From: Dietzia timorensis
GTDB lineage: Bacteria; Actinomycetota; Actinomycetes; Mycobacteriales; Mycobacteriaceae
NCBI RefSeq assembly: GCF_001659785.1
Contig: NZ_CP015961.1
Coordinates: forward strand, 186,001 to 250,000
DNA: 64,000 nucleotides
Direction of reading: 5' to 3'
This document shows, piece after piece, positions 53,830 to 62,676 of this stretch. The notes beneath the pieces are model-generated. The model was not told where the DNA came from. It did no database searches and worked only from the letters and a program-made list of their open reading frames with translations. Numbering within the stretch: the stretch's first letter is position 1; the number at the start of each line of letters is the position of its first letter. Position numbers and translations under genes: made by a program.

Positions 53830-54905
53830 GCGAGAACAAGGACGCTGACGCGACCGCCACGAGCGCGCCGAAGGGCGGCAAGGACATCCAATCCGACCCG
53901 GACAGCGCTGCGCCGGCCGACTACGCCTGGGCCGAGCCGCACACCGCGAACGAACGCGAGGGCGCGGCCGAGGACGCCGACGTCAAGGGCCACCCGCCGA
54001 AGAACCTCCTCGACGGGATGATCAAGGCGCTGCGCCCGAAGCAGTGGGTGAAGAATGTCCTGGTCATCGCCGCTCCCGCGGCCGCGGGCACCGAGATGCT
54101 CACCGACAGCGATGTGCTGCTCAAGGTCGCCATCGCGTTCGTCGTGTTCTGTATGGCCTCGTCGTCGATCTACCTCATCAACGACGCGATGGACGTCGAG
54201 GCCGACCGCCAGCACCCGACCAAGCGCTTTCGGCCGATCGCGGCGGGGGTGCTGCCCGTCGGGCTCGCCTACGCGATGGCGGCGGCGCTCATCATCGGCG
54301 CGATCGTCGTCTCGGTGGTGTTCGCCTCGTATTCGCTCGCGATCGTCGCGGCCGTATATATCGTGCTGCAGCTGATGTACTGCTTCGGCCTCAAGCACCA
54401 GCCCGTGCTCGACATCTGCTTCGTGTCCTCGGGCTTCCTGCTGCGCGCGATCGCTGGTGGCGCGGCGGCCGAGGTCCACATCTCGCAGTGGTTCCTGCTC
54501 GTCATGGCGTTCGGTTCGCTCTATATGGCCGCGGGCAAGCGCTACGCCGAGATGCGCTACCACATGAAGACGGGCGCGAAGATCCGCAAGGCCCTCGAGG
54601 GATACACCGCGACCTACCTGCGTTTCGTGTGGACGCTCTCGGCTACGGTGCTCGTGCTCTGCTACGCCCTGTGGGCCTACGATCGAGGTTCGGATCCGGC
54701 CACGCCGGGTGCCGCCGCGATCTGGCTGCAGGTGTCCATCGTCCCGTTCACCGTCGCAGTACTGCGCTACGCCGTGGACGTCGACGCGGGTTCGGCCGGC
54801 GAGCCGGAGCAGATCGCCTTCAGCGACCGCGTCCTGCAGATCCTCGCCGTGGGCTGGATCGCCGTGGTGGCGGTCGGCATCTACGTCATCCCCGCCTTCT
54901 TCTAG
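53826..54905 (+). CDS. ubiA: Decaprenyl-phosphate phosphoribosyltransferase (UbiA family)
   Basis: A 359-residue polytopic membrane enzyme (Rv3806c type) that joins 5-phosphoribosyl pyrophosphate to decaprenyl phosphate, the first step to the arabinan donor. A 60-residue acidic cytoplasmic extension precedes the domain. The UbiA Asp-rich motif is YLINDAMDVEADRQHPTKRF (NDxxDxxxD), and the second is in YAEMRYHMKTGAKIRKALEG. About nine membrane helices follow the pattern of the family. ALRPKQWVKNVLVIAAP is a strong marker of this subfamily. The start overlaps the previous stop. Confidence 0.95.
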   Translation: MSENKDADATATSAPKGGKDIQSDPDSAAPADYAWAEPHTANEREGAAEDADVKGHPPKNLLDGMIKALRPKQWVKNVLVIAAPAAAGTEMLTDSDVLLKVAIAFVVFCMASSSIYLINDAMDVEADRQHPTKRFRPIAAGVLPVGLAYAMAAALIIGAIVVSVVFASYSLAIVAAVYIVLQLMYCFGLKHQPVLDICFVSSGFLLRAIAGGAAAEVHISQWFLLVMAFGSLYMAAGKRYAEMRYHMKTGAKIRKALEGYTATYLRFVWTLSATVLVLCYALWAYDRGSDPATPGAAAIWLQVSIVPFTVAVLRYAVDVDAGSAGEPEQIAFSDRVLQILAVGWIAVVAVGIYVIPAFF

Positions 54906-54956
54906 CCCGCCGGGCGAAGGAACGTTTCACCCACCTCGACCGATAAGACAACCACA

Positions 54957-57011
54957 GTGAGCAGCCCAACTCTGGCAGAGTCCCAGCCCGAAACCGCCCC
55001 GCCGCATCCGCCCAACGGGCGCCTCGCGGTCGCGGGCGGTTTCGCGCGCGCACACTGGGCGCCGCTGACGTTCTGGGGCTCCGTGCTCGCTGTCGTCGCC
55101 GTGTTCTTCGCCGGGGCGTGGGAGCGGCGCTGGATCGCCGACGACGGGCTCATCGTCCTGCGGACGGTCCGCAACATGCTTGCCGGCAACGGCGTCGTGT
55201 TCAACGCCGGCGAACGCGTCGAGGCGAACACCTCCACACTGTGGACGATGCTCATCTACGCCGCCCAGCGCGTGCTGAACCTGCCGCAGATCGAGGTCGT
55301 CGCACTCATCGTCGCGCTCGTCACCTCGATGTCGGCGGTCGTATTCGCGATGTGGGGCGCCCGCGTCATGTGGGCCGGAACCCGTCGCCACCCTGCGCGA
55401 CACCACGGGCTCATGACGTCGAAGGTGCTCATGCTGCCCCTCGGGATCGTGGTCTACGTCGTCCTTCCCCCTGCGCGCGATTTCGCCACATCCGGCCTGG
55501 AGACCGGGTTGGTGATCGCGTGGATCGCGCTCGTGTGGCTGCTGCTCCAACGCTGGGCGCGCGCTCCGCACTCGCAGCACCCGATCGGCATTCCCACGGC
55601 CGAGACCGCGTTTCTCGCGATCGTCGCCGGGCTCGGCCCGCTCGTGCGCCCGGAGCTCGCGATCGTGTCGGTCTGTGCCCTCGCTCTCATCTTCTTCGCG
55701 CGCTCGTCGATGCTGCACCGGGCGTGGCTCGTGGTCATCGCCGGCTTCCTGCCGCTGGCCTACCAACTGTGGCGGATGAGCTACTACGGCCTGCCGTACC
55801 CGAATACCGCTGTCGCCAAGGATGCGGGCGGCTCGAAGTGGGGGCAGGGCTTTGCCTATCTACTCGACCTGGCCGGCCCCTACTGGCTCGCGTTGCCCAT
55901 GCTCGTCGGACTCGGCGCGATCGTCATTTCCGCCGCGTGGGCGGCCGCCGGGCCGCGCCCGGCACGTCCGACGTCATCCAGCGGTGACGTCACCGGTCGG
56001 CGCGGGGTGACGGTGGCCGGGCGCGAGCTGCCGGCGCTGCGCTCTACACCCGTGGTGACGGCGCTCTTCGTTGCCGTCGGGGTCGTGCTCGCGCTGTACT
56101 CGGTGCGCGTGGGCGGCGACTTCATGCACGGGCGGGTGCTCCTGCCGCCGCTGTTCACGCTGCTGCTGCCGCTCGCCGTGCTCCCCATCCCGGTCGGGCG
56201 GCAGACCGGCCGCGACCGGCAGTGGCGCTTCGTGCTGCCGGTGCTCATCGGCGGCTGGCTCGTCGTGATGGGCTGGGCGGTGACGGTATCGATCGCGCAG
56301 GACCCGTTCCCCGACAAGGCCGAATCGATCACCTCGAACGGCATCGTCGACGAGCGCGCGTTCTACCTCCAGCGCACCGGGCACAAGCATCCGCTGCTCG
56401 CGCGCGACTACCTCGACTTCCCGCGCATGCAGGAACTGATCACCCAGGTGCGCGCGAACATGACGGGCGCGGTGTTCCTCCCTGTCGGCGGCGCGCAGGA
56501 CCGGTGGGATGTCGTCGAGTTCGATCACCCGCTTCCCGGACTGCAGCCTTTCGAGATCCCCGACGATCCGCAGAAGACCGTAGTCTTCCTCAACCTCGGC
56601 ATGACCAGCATGAACCTGCCGCTCGACGTCAAGGTGTACGACACCGTCGGACTCGCGACTCCGCTGGCGGCGCACACCGACCGGATGGTCGACGGTCGCA
56701 TCGGGCACGACAAGTACCTGCCGCTCGATTGGTACCTCGCCGACGCGGGGGTGGTCGAGAACCCGAACAACTATCCCGAGTGGGTCGACCCCGATTGGAT
56801 CGAACAGGCGAAGGTGGCGCTGACCTGTCCCGCCACGGTCGAACTTCGCAAGTCGTACTCAGACCCGTTAACCTTGGAACGAAGAAAAGAGAATGTGGTT
56901 AACGCATTTTCATATGCGCAATACCGGATCAACCGCATTCCGGCCTACGAAGTGCAGCGCTGCGGGCTTCCGATGCCCCCCGAGGTGGACCTCGACGCCT
57001 ATCCCCGGTAG
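54957..57011 (+). CDS. aftB: Terminal arabinofuranosyltransferase AftB
   Basis: A 684-residue GT-C glycosyltransferase that adds the terminal beta-1,2-linked arabinofuranose to arabinogalactan. It has about ten membrane helices in the first 450 residues. The catalytic GT-C loop motif is RWIADDGLIVLRTVRNMLAG, then GVVFNAGERVEANTSTLWTM. The large extracellular C-terminal domain (about 455-684) contains GIVDERAFYLQRTGHKHPLL, HTDRMVDGRIGHDKYLPLDW and ends IPAYEVQRCGLPMPPEVDLD. The GTG at 54957 has no good ribosome site. TAAGAC lies seven bases before it, so initiation may be leaderless. It lies between ubiA and the mycolyltransferase as in Rv3805c. Confidence 0.95.
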   Translation: MSSPTLAESQPETAPPHPPNGRLAVAGGFARAHWAPLTFWGSVLAVVAVFFAGAWERRWIADDGLIVLRTVRNMLAGNGVVFNAGERVEANTSTLWTMLIYAAQRVLNLPQIEVVALIVALVTSMSAVVFAMWGARVMWAGTRRHPARHHGLMTSKVLMLPLGIVVYVVLPPARDFATSGLETGLVIAWIALVWLLLQRWARAPHSQHPIGIPTAETAFLAIVAGLGPLVRPELAIVSVCALALIFFARSSMLHRAWLVVIAGFLPLAYQLWRMSYYGLPYPNTAVAKDAGGSKWGQGFAYLLDLAGPYWLALPMLVGLGAIVISAAWAAAGPRPARPTSSSGDVTGRRGVTVAGRELPALRSTPVVTALFVAVGVVLALYSVRVGGDFMHGRVLLPPLFTLLLPLAVLPIPVGRQTGRDRQWRFVLPVLIGGWLVVMGWAVTVSIAQDPFPDKAESITSNGIVDERAFYLQRTGHKHPLLARDYLDFPRMQELITQVRANMTGAVFLPVGGAQDRWDVVEFDHPLPGLQPFEIPDDPQKTVVFLNLGMTSMNLPLDVKVYDTVGLATPLAAHTDRMVDGRIGHDKYLPLDWYLADAGVVENPNNYPEWVDPDWIEQAKVALTCPATVELRKSYSDPLTLERRKENVVNAFSYAQYRINRIPAYEVQRCGLPMPPEVDLDAYPR

Positions 57012-57209
57012 TGTGCCAAAGAGTTCGGTCTCAACTTAATAACGCTTTAAGTTCAATTGAGGCACAAAGTGTAACGCCTGCCTCAATATGCGCGACAGTA
57101 ACAGAGCGACATGTGTCGGACGGTGCCGAATTCCACGCCTTCCCGCACTTCTCCATTAAGGGGCCACGTTCCCGGACCGGACGCACGAAACGAAACAAGG
57201 AGCACTTCG

Positions 57210-58331
57210 ATGACCAAAGCCGCGTCTCCCGCAGGCCGCCTGCGCCGCAAGCTGACAGCTGGCGCGCTGGCCCTAGCCACGGCTGTAGGCGTGGTGGCCG
57301 CCTCGCCGGCATACGCGCAGGACTCCGCCGGCTCGGCCGGCGATGCGCCGGCGGCAGCGGCTCCCGCCGCAGCGCCCGCGCAGCTGCCCCCGGGCGGCGA
57401 GGATCCGATGGGACACCGCAACTGGCTGCGCGCCGGTTGCTCGTGGGACCCGGTCCAGTCGTGGGTTCAGCTCTGTGATGTCTGGTCGCCGTCGATGAAC
57501 CGGATGATCAAGGTTCAGGTCCAGCCGGCTCGCCAGGCGGGTAACGCCGGTCTCTACCTCCTCGACGGTCTCCGTGCGCGCGATGACTGGAACGCGTGGA
57601 CCCACGACGCCCAGGCGCAGCGCACGTTCCTCTGGGACAACCTGACTCTGGTCATGCCCGTCGGCGGGCAGGTCTCCTTCTACTCCAACTGGCAGCGTCC
57701 GGTCGACATCAACGGACAGACGTACAACTACCAGTGGGAGACGTTCCTCACCGAGGAGCTCCCGGGCTACCTGCAGAACGAGTTCGGCGTTCGCCGCGAC
57801 AACAACGCCATCGCGGGTCTGTCCATGGGCGGTTCGGCCGCAGCGGCACTCGCCGCCAAGCACCGCGACCAGTTCAAGCAGGTCTCGGTATTCTCCGGCT
57901 ACATGAACCCGACCGCACCGGGCATGTACTCGATGATCCCGCTCGCAATGTTCGACCAGTGCAAGTGTGATCCGTTCGCCATGTGGGGGCCTCCGGGCTC
58001 ACCCGATTGGGGCGCCAACGACCCGCTGCTCCTCGCCGATCGTCTCCGCGACATCCCGATGTACCTGACGGCCGGTTCGGCGATCCCGGGTCAATACGAT
58101 CAGCCGGACAGCCTCCAGGCCGTGTTCAACACGTTCAACGGTGTCGTTCTCGAGGGCCTGTCCCGCGGTTCGACGATCGCGTTCCAGAACACGATCAACG
58201 CCGAGCCGAACCAGGCGAAGTTCGAGTACCGCACGACCGGTATCCACGGCTGGCCGTACTGGAACGACGACCTCATGTCGGCCAGGCTCGAGCAGATCCT
58301 CCCGGCGCTGAAGGCTCACGCCTGGTGGTGA
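57210..58331 (+). CDS. Mycolyltransferase (antigen 85/Cmt type)
   Basis: A 373-residue secreted mycolyltransferase that moves mycolates between trehalose monomycolate, trehalose dimycolate and arabinogalactan. The signal peptide ends near AYAQ, followed by an Ala/Pro linker. The alpha/beta-hydrolase core has YLLDGLRARDDWNAWTHDAQ, MPVGGQVSFYSNWQRP and QWETFLTEELPGYL. The nucleophile is S205 in AGLSMGGSAA and the histidine is H346 in GIHGWPYWNDDL. AAGGAGCACTTCG before the ATG is a good ribosome site. A short hairpin and a strong terminator end the transcript. It lacks the LGFP repeats of the next gene. Confidence 0.95.
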   Translation: MTKAASPAGRLRRKLTAGALALATAVGVVAASPAYAQDSAGSAGDAPAAAAPAAAPAQLPPGGEDPMGHRNWLRAGCSWDPVQSWVQLCDVWSPSMNRMIKVQVQPARQAGNAGLYLLDGLRARDDWNAWTHDAQAQRTFLWDNLTLVMPVGGQVSFYSNWQRPVDINGQTYNYQWETFLTEELPGYLQNEFGVRRDNNAIAGLSMGGSAAAALAAKHRDQFKQVSVFSGYMNPTAPGMYSMIPLAMFDQCKCDPFAMWGPPGSPDWGANDPLLLADRLRDIPMYLTAGSAIPGQYDQPDSLQAVFNTFNGVVLEGLSRGSTIAFQNTINAEPNQAKFEYRTTGIHGWPYWNDDLMSARLEQILPALKAHAWW

Positions 58332-58402
58332 TCGACCGGCTGAGACGAAAAGTCTCAACCACAACTTAAGAAATTTTGTGTCTGGCGCGAGTCGCCTGGA
58401 CC

Positions 58403-58455
58403 AAAACCGGGGCCCTGCGCGTAGATTAGCTATCGCAGGGCCCCGGTTTTCTATT
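58403..58455 (+). terminator. Strong rho-independent terminator
   Basis: A perfect 17-bp stem AAAACCGGGGCCCTGCG (58403-58419) pairs with 58434-58450, and TTTTCTATTT closes it. It separates the two mycolyltransferase genes, so the second one needs its own promoter. Confidence 0.9.
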
Positions 58456-58636
58456 TGGTCGCACCCGTGGGAGGGGAACCCACGGGCAGTCCTACCGAGG
58501 GTCTCCACGAGCGTTGCACCGGTGCAGCGGCCCGCATGAGATGTGGGCGGGCACGTACCCGGGACCAGCGCCGACTGGGAAACTTCACGTCCAGCGCCGG
58601 CGGACAGCCAGGCAGGAACAGAAAGCGCCACTACAC

Positions 58637-60706
58637 ATGAACGGATCGCGCCGCGAGGCATCGGCATCACGCGGATCTTCCCCACGCAAGGCGGCACCGC
58701 GGAGCTCGGGTCGGGTCTCGAATAAGAACACATTGACCTGGAACCGTAAGCAGTTGCGCCTCGTGCCGGTCGTCGCCGTCGCGGTGGCCGCGCCGCTCGT
58801 CGTCGGCGTCGCCACGGGCCAGTCGAACAACTCCGGCGTGCCCGAGGCCAACGCGCAGACCGGCACCTCGACGTCCGCATCGCCGACGTCCAGCCGCTCC
58901 ACCAGCGCGCCGACCTCCAGCGAATCCACACCCTCGTCGTCGGCGACGGCCAGCACGGAACAGCGCCCGGCCGCGAATACGGACGTGCCCGCCGGCGTCC
59001 GACTCGACCGCGTCGACTGGCTCAGCGAACGCCGCGTAGCGCTGTGGGTGCAGTCCGCCGCCATGGAGCGCCCGATCCAGGTACAGCTCCTCCTTCCCGC
59101 CTCGTGGAACTCCGAGCCCGACCGCACGTACCCGGCGCTGTACATGCTCGATGGGCTGCGCGCCGTGGACACGGAATCCGGCTGGACGCACGAAACCCAG
59201 ATCGAGAAGTTCTTCGACTCCAAGGACGCAGTCATCGTGCTGCCCGTCGGCGGCGAGTCGAGTTTCTACACCGACTGGGCGAATCCGGCCAAGGACGGCG
59301 AGCCGTACCAGTGGGAAACGTTTATGACCGAAGAGCTGCCGCCGCTCATCGCGCGCGACTGGCGCCTCAACGACCGCGCGGGGATCGCCGGGCTGTCGAT
59401 GGGCGGCACCGCCGCGATGAACCTGGCCGCGCACAATGAAGGCCAGTACCAGTTCGCCGCGAGCTTCTCCGGCTACCTCGACACCACGAGCTTCGGCATG
59501 CCCGAGGCGATCAAGGCCGCTCAGCTCGACGCGGGAGGCTACAACTCCGAGGACATGTGGGGGCCGCTCGGCGGCGAGACCTGGAAGCAGAACGATCCCA
59601 AGCTCCAGGCACAGCGCCTGAAGGACGTCTCGCTGTACGTCTCGGCCGGCTCGGGCAACACCGGGCCGTGGGACAAGCCCTCGCCGATCGAAGGAATCCC
59701 GGAGAACTTCGCCGGATACGGGCTCGAGCTTCTCGCGCGCATGACGACCCAGAACTTCGTCAACGCGGCCGAGAAGGCCGACGTACCGGTCACCTCCAAG
59801 TTCCGTCCGTCCGGCACCCACACCTGGCCGTACTGGCAGTTCGAGATGACCCAGGCGTGGCCGCAGGCCGCCGAGGCGCTCGGTACCGAGGTCAACGCGC
59901 CCGAGTGCAAGGCGGAAGGCGAGATCGGCAAGTTCCGCGAGGCCAACGGCTCGCTAGGCGATTGCCTCACCGGCGAGTACGCGGTCGAGGGCGGCCGTGC
60001 CCAGGACTTCCGCGAGGGACGCGTGTTCTGGTCCGAGGACACCGGCGCGCACGCCGTCACCGGTCGCATCGGTGCCACCTACCAAGCGGCGGGCGGACCC
60101 GAGGGTGAGCTCGGGCTGCCGACTTCCTCCGAGCAGAAGACCCCTGACGGCGTCGGTCGCTACACCACCTTCGAGAACGGCACGATCTACTGGTCCCCGA
60201 AGACCGGTGCGCACGCGGTGTCGGGCAAGATCCTCGACCTGTGGTCCTATAAGGGCTCCGAGCTCGGCGATCTCGGCTACCCCACCTCGGACGCGGTGCG
60301 GAACCCGAACAAGGACGGGGTCGCCCAGGGCTTCCAGAACGGCACGGTATTCCAGGCCGCCGACGGGGATCCGCGCATCGTCAAGGGCGCGATCCTTGGC
60401 AAGTACAAGGATCTCGGTTACGAAAATAGTGACCTCGGCTATCCGACCTCGGACGAGATCTCGCTGCGCGCGGGCGGCGGGGCGCTGTCCCGCTTCGAGA
60501 ACGGCGGCATCTACTGGTCGCCGAACACCCAGGCACACGCAGTGCCCTACGGCCAGATCTTCGACGCCTGGGGCGAGGACGACTACGAGAACGGACGCTT
60601 CGGCTACCCGGTCTCCGACGTCCAGTCCGTCCCCGGCGGCGGCCAGGAGGTCGAGTTCGAGCACGGCAAGATCAGGCTCATCGCGGGAAGGATCGAGAAG
60701 TCATGA
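58637..60706 (+). CDS. Mycolyltransferase with C-terminal LGFP repeats (Cop1/PS1-like)
   Basis: A 689-residue exported mycolyltransferase. A basic head and one hydrophobic stretch (LVPVVAVAVAAPLVVGVATG) are followed by a Ser/Thr-rich linker (70-115). The Ag85-like domain covers 120-425: YMLDGLRAVDTESGWTHETQ, the nucleophile S254 in AGLSMGGTAA, and the histidine in GTHTWPYWQFEMT. Four LGFP repeats follow (435-685), with cores LGLPTSSEQ, LGYPTSDAV, LGYPTSDEI and FGYPVSDVQ. In Corynebacterium PS1/Cop1 such repeats are thought to hold the enzyme to the wall. The ATG at 58637 has only a weak upstream site. The next gene overlaps by ATGA. Confidence 0.94.
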   Translation: MNGSRREASASRGSSPRKAAPRSSGRVSNKNTLTWNRKQLRLVPVVAVAVAAPLVVGVATGQSNNSGVPEANAQTGTSTSASPTSSRSTSAPTSSESTPSSSATASTEQRPAANTDVPAGVRLDRVDWLSERRVALWVQSAAMERPIQVQLLLPASWNSEPDRTYPALYMLDGLRAVDTESGWTHETQIEKFFDSKDAVIVLPVGGESSFYTDWANPAKDGEPYQWETFMTEELPPLIARDWRLNDRAGIAGLSMGGTAAMNLAAHNEGQYQFAASFSGYLDTTSFGMPEAIKAAQLDAGGYNSEDMWGPLGGETWKQNDPKLQAQRLKDVSLYVSAGSGNTGPWDKPSPIEGIPENFAGYGLELLARMTTQNFVNAAEKADVPVTSKFRPSGTHTWPYWQFEMTQAWPQAAEALGTEVNAPECKAEGEIGKFREANGSLGDCLTGEYAVEGGRAQDFREGRVFWSEDTGAHAVTGRIGATYQAAGGPEGELGLPTSSEQKTPDGVGRYTTFENGTIYWSPKTGAHAVSGKILDLWSYKGSELGDLGYPTSDAVRNPNKDGVAQGFQNGTVFQAADGDPRIVKGAILGKYKDLGYENSDLGYPTSDEISLRAGGGALSRFENGGIYWSPNTQAHAVPYGQIFDAWGEDDYENGRFGYPVSDVQSVPGGGQEVEFEHGKIRLIAGRIEKS

Positions 60707-61218
60707 CCCCAGCGCGCACCACGCGAGGCAAAGCCGGCACACGTATGACGGCGGGCAGCGGGATTGCCGTGGCGGCGCTCATCCTCGCGGGCTGTGGTTC
60801 GGGGGATTCCACCGTGTCCGGCAGCCCCGAGTCTCCGACCTTCGCGCCGCCGCCGAGCGCGGGGGAGCGGACGTCCGGTCCCGCGCCGGAACCGAACGGT
60901 GGGGGCTTTCCGGAGTCTCCCGAACCGGTCGAGAGCGACGCCCCCGGGCTGGAGAGCCCGGAGGTCAGCGCGCGGGAGCAGACTTATCTCGATGCGCTCG
61001 ACGAACAGAAGATCAAAATCGATTCGCTCGAGCTCGAGCTGGTCGGCGCAGGCAACGGCATCTGCCGGATCCGTGCAACCGGCGGTGCCGCGGAGGAGAC
61101 GACGACCCTCGCCAACGCCATGGCCGGGCAGCTCGTCGAAGGCGGATACGCCGAGGGCAACCCTGAAGACGTGGCACAGGAGATCATCGACGCCTCCGTC
61201 GAGCAGCTGTGCCCGTAG
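60703..61218 (+). CDS. DUF732-like lipoprotein
   Basis: A 171-residue lipoprotein. The signal ends in a good lipobox (LILAGC, C31). A Pro/Ser/Glu linker covers 35-95. The C-terminal 80 residues resemble DUF732: TYLDALDEQKIKIDSLELEL, GNGICRIRATG and QEIIDASVEQLCP, with two cysteines that may pair. Its start codon overlaps the stop of the LGFP mycolyltransferase (ATGA), so the two are translated together and may work together at the outer face of the membrane. Corynebacteria have a small secreted-protein gene in the same position. The function is unknown. Confidence 0.75.
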   Translation: MTPARTTRGKAGTRMTAGSGIAVAALILAGCGSGDSTVSGSPESPTFAPPPSAGERTSGPAPEPNGGGFPESPEPVESDAPGLESPEVSAREQTYLDALDEQKIKIDSLELELVGAGNGICRIRATGGAAEETTTLANAMAGQLVEGGYAEGNPEDVAQEIIDASVEQLCP

Positions 61219-61318
61219 ATTCTGCGGAATCCCTCGGCAATTGCCTGGGCATTCATAGAGGTCGGCACACAGCCCTCGCTTAGGCGCGGCCGATACGATC
61301 GGGCGGTTCGTACGATCG

Positions 61319-61352
61319 AATCGGCGCGCTCCGTGTGTTGGGCGCGCCGATT
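61319..61352 (+). terminator. Hairpin upstream of the cutinase-like gene
   Basis: AATCGGCGCGC (61319-61329) pairs with 61342-61352. No long U tract follows, and the next start codon is 33 bases away. It may be a terminator of the preceding operon or a leader structure. Confidence 0.4.
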
Positions 61353-61385
61353 TCGGTCAAAATCGGCGACAGAAGGGAAGCGAAC

Positions 61386-62342
61386 ATGGCGGGAAAACGG
61401 AAGGGCGGCCGGCTTGGCCTGGCCCTCGGCGTCTTGGTGCTCGTCGTTCTCCTCGTCGCCGGCGTCGGCTGGTGGCTGTCGCGGGAGAATCCGACGAGCC
61501 CCATCGGGCAGCCGCCGGCCACGGAGCCGGGCGAACCCGAGCGCACCCAACCCGCCGACTGCCCCGACGTGTCGTTGATCTCGGTGCCCGGAACCTGGGA
61601 ATCGGCCGCGGACGATGACCCCTACAACCCGCAGGCCAACCCGAATTCGCTTCTCACCAAGGTCACCGCGCCGCTGGCCGAGGCCAACGACCCGGCCCGG
61701 GTCGAGGTGTACACGGTGCCCTATACCGCGCAGTTCCGGAACCCACAGCTTCCGGAAGACGTGAGCTACAACGATTCGCGCGCCGAGGGCACCGAGAAGC
61801 TGCGCGACAAGATCGCCTCCACGCACGAGCGCTGCCCGTTCACCAAGTACGCGCTTCTCGGCTTCTCCCAGGGCGCCGTCATCGCCGGCGACGTCACCGG
61901 CGAGATCGGCAACGGCGACGGCGTCGTGCCCGCGGACCTCGTCCTCGGCACCGTGCTCATCGCCGATGGCCGCCGCGACCAGGGCGCCATCGGCCCGGGT
62001 CTGCAGCCGACGAATGGTCAGGGCATGGAGATCTCGCTGCAGGGCGCCTCGGGGCTCACCGAGCTCATCGCCGACGCGACAATGACGGGCCCGCGACCGG
62101 CCGGCTTCGGCGCACTCACCGAACAGACCGCCTCGCTGTGCGCGGGACCCGATCTGATCTGCAACGCGCCGATGGACGCGGCCGGCGGGGCGGCGAGGCT
62201 TTCCGAATTCCTCAACAACAACGCCGTCCACGCCGAATACGACACGAATCCGAATGTCGTCGAGGGCACCACGGCCACCGAGTGGAGCAGGCAGCATCTG
62301 CAGTCGCTCATCGACTCGGCCGAGGAAGTTCCGCACTCCTAG
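61386..62342 (+). CDS. Cutinase-like lipase/thioesterase, Rv3802c homologue
   Basis: A 318-residue protein with one N-terminal membrane anchor (LGLALGVLVLVVLLVAGVGW) and an extracellular alpha/beta-hydrolase domain of the cutinase family. The nucleophile is in LLGFSQGAVIAGDV (GFSQG). The Asp is in CAGPDLICNAP between two cysteines and the His is probably in NNNAVHAEYDTNP, matching the cutinase triad order. In M. tuberculosis the homologue Rv3802c lies at the same place before fadD32, is essential and has phospholipase/thioesterase activity linked to mycolate metabolism. AGAAGGGAAG lies upstream of the ATG. An upstream in-frame start at 61335 is less likely. Confidence 0.93.
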   Translation: MAGKRKGGRLGLALGVLVLVVLLVAGVGWWLSRENPTSPIGQPPATEPGEPERTQPADCPDVSLISVPGTWESAADDDPYNPQANPNSLLTKVTAPLAEANDPARVEVYTVPYTAQFRNPQLPEDVSYNDSRAEGTEKLRDKIASTHERCPFTKYALLGFSQGAVIAGDVTGEIGNGDGVVPADLVLGTVLIADGRRDQGAIGPGLQPTNGQGMEISLQGASGLTELIADATMTGPRPAGFGALTEQTASLCAGPDLICNAPMDAAGGAARLSEFLNNNAVHAEYDTNPNVVEGTTATEWSRQHLQSLIDSAEEVPHS

Positions 62343-62676
62343 CCGATACGCACGCGGCCGATGCCGGTGGCGGCGGACCGCAGCGGAGAATCTCGGGGGA
62401 TATCCACTCAGCCCGGCGTCATTTGCGTGTAACCGTCCACGTGAGCAGTACGATTCCCTAGGGTGACCCTGCCTGAGCGTTGCCTGCGAATGGAAACAGG
62501 GCGTGAGGTAACGGTAGAGTCTCTAGTTTTGGGGCAGATGCGGACACGTCCGCATGCCCCTTGACCGTACGAATGAGGTACTCGGGGGTTTCTCGGCAGC
62601 GAGGAATTCCCGGTTGCGGCCGCATGCCGGTGGGTCGCCTGTACTAGAGCGCCGAGAAGGATGGAGCATTAGCAAC
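62343..62676. other. 334-base region upstream of fadD32
   Basis: No gene is seen. A perfect-stem hairpin (62531-62560: GGGGC/GCCCC outer and ATGCGGA/TCCGCAT inner arms) lies about 115 bases before fadD32, followed by TTGACC. It may terminate the previous operon or form part of the fadD32 leader. Confidence 0.45.

Noticed and set aside
60984-62336. 450-codon minus-strand open frame
   Set aside because: It is antisense to the lipoprotein and cutinase-like genes and has no domain.
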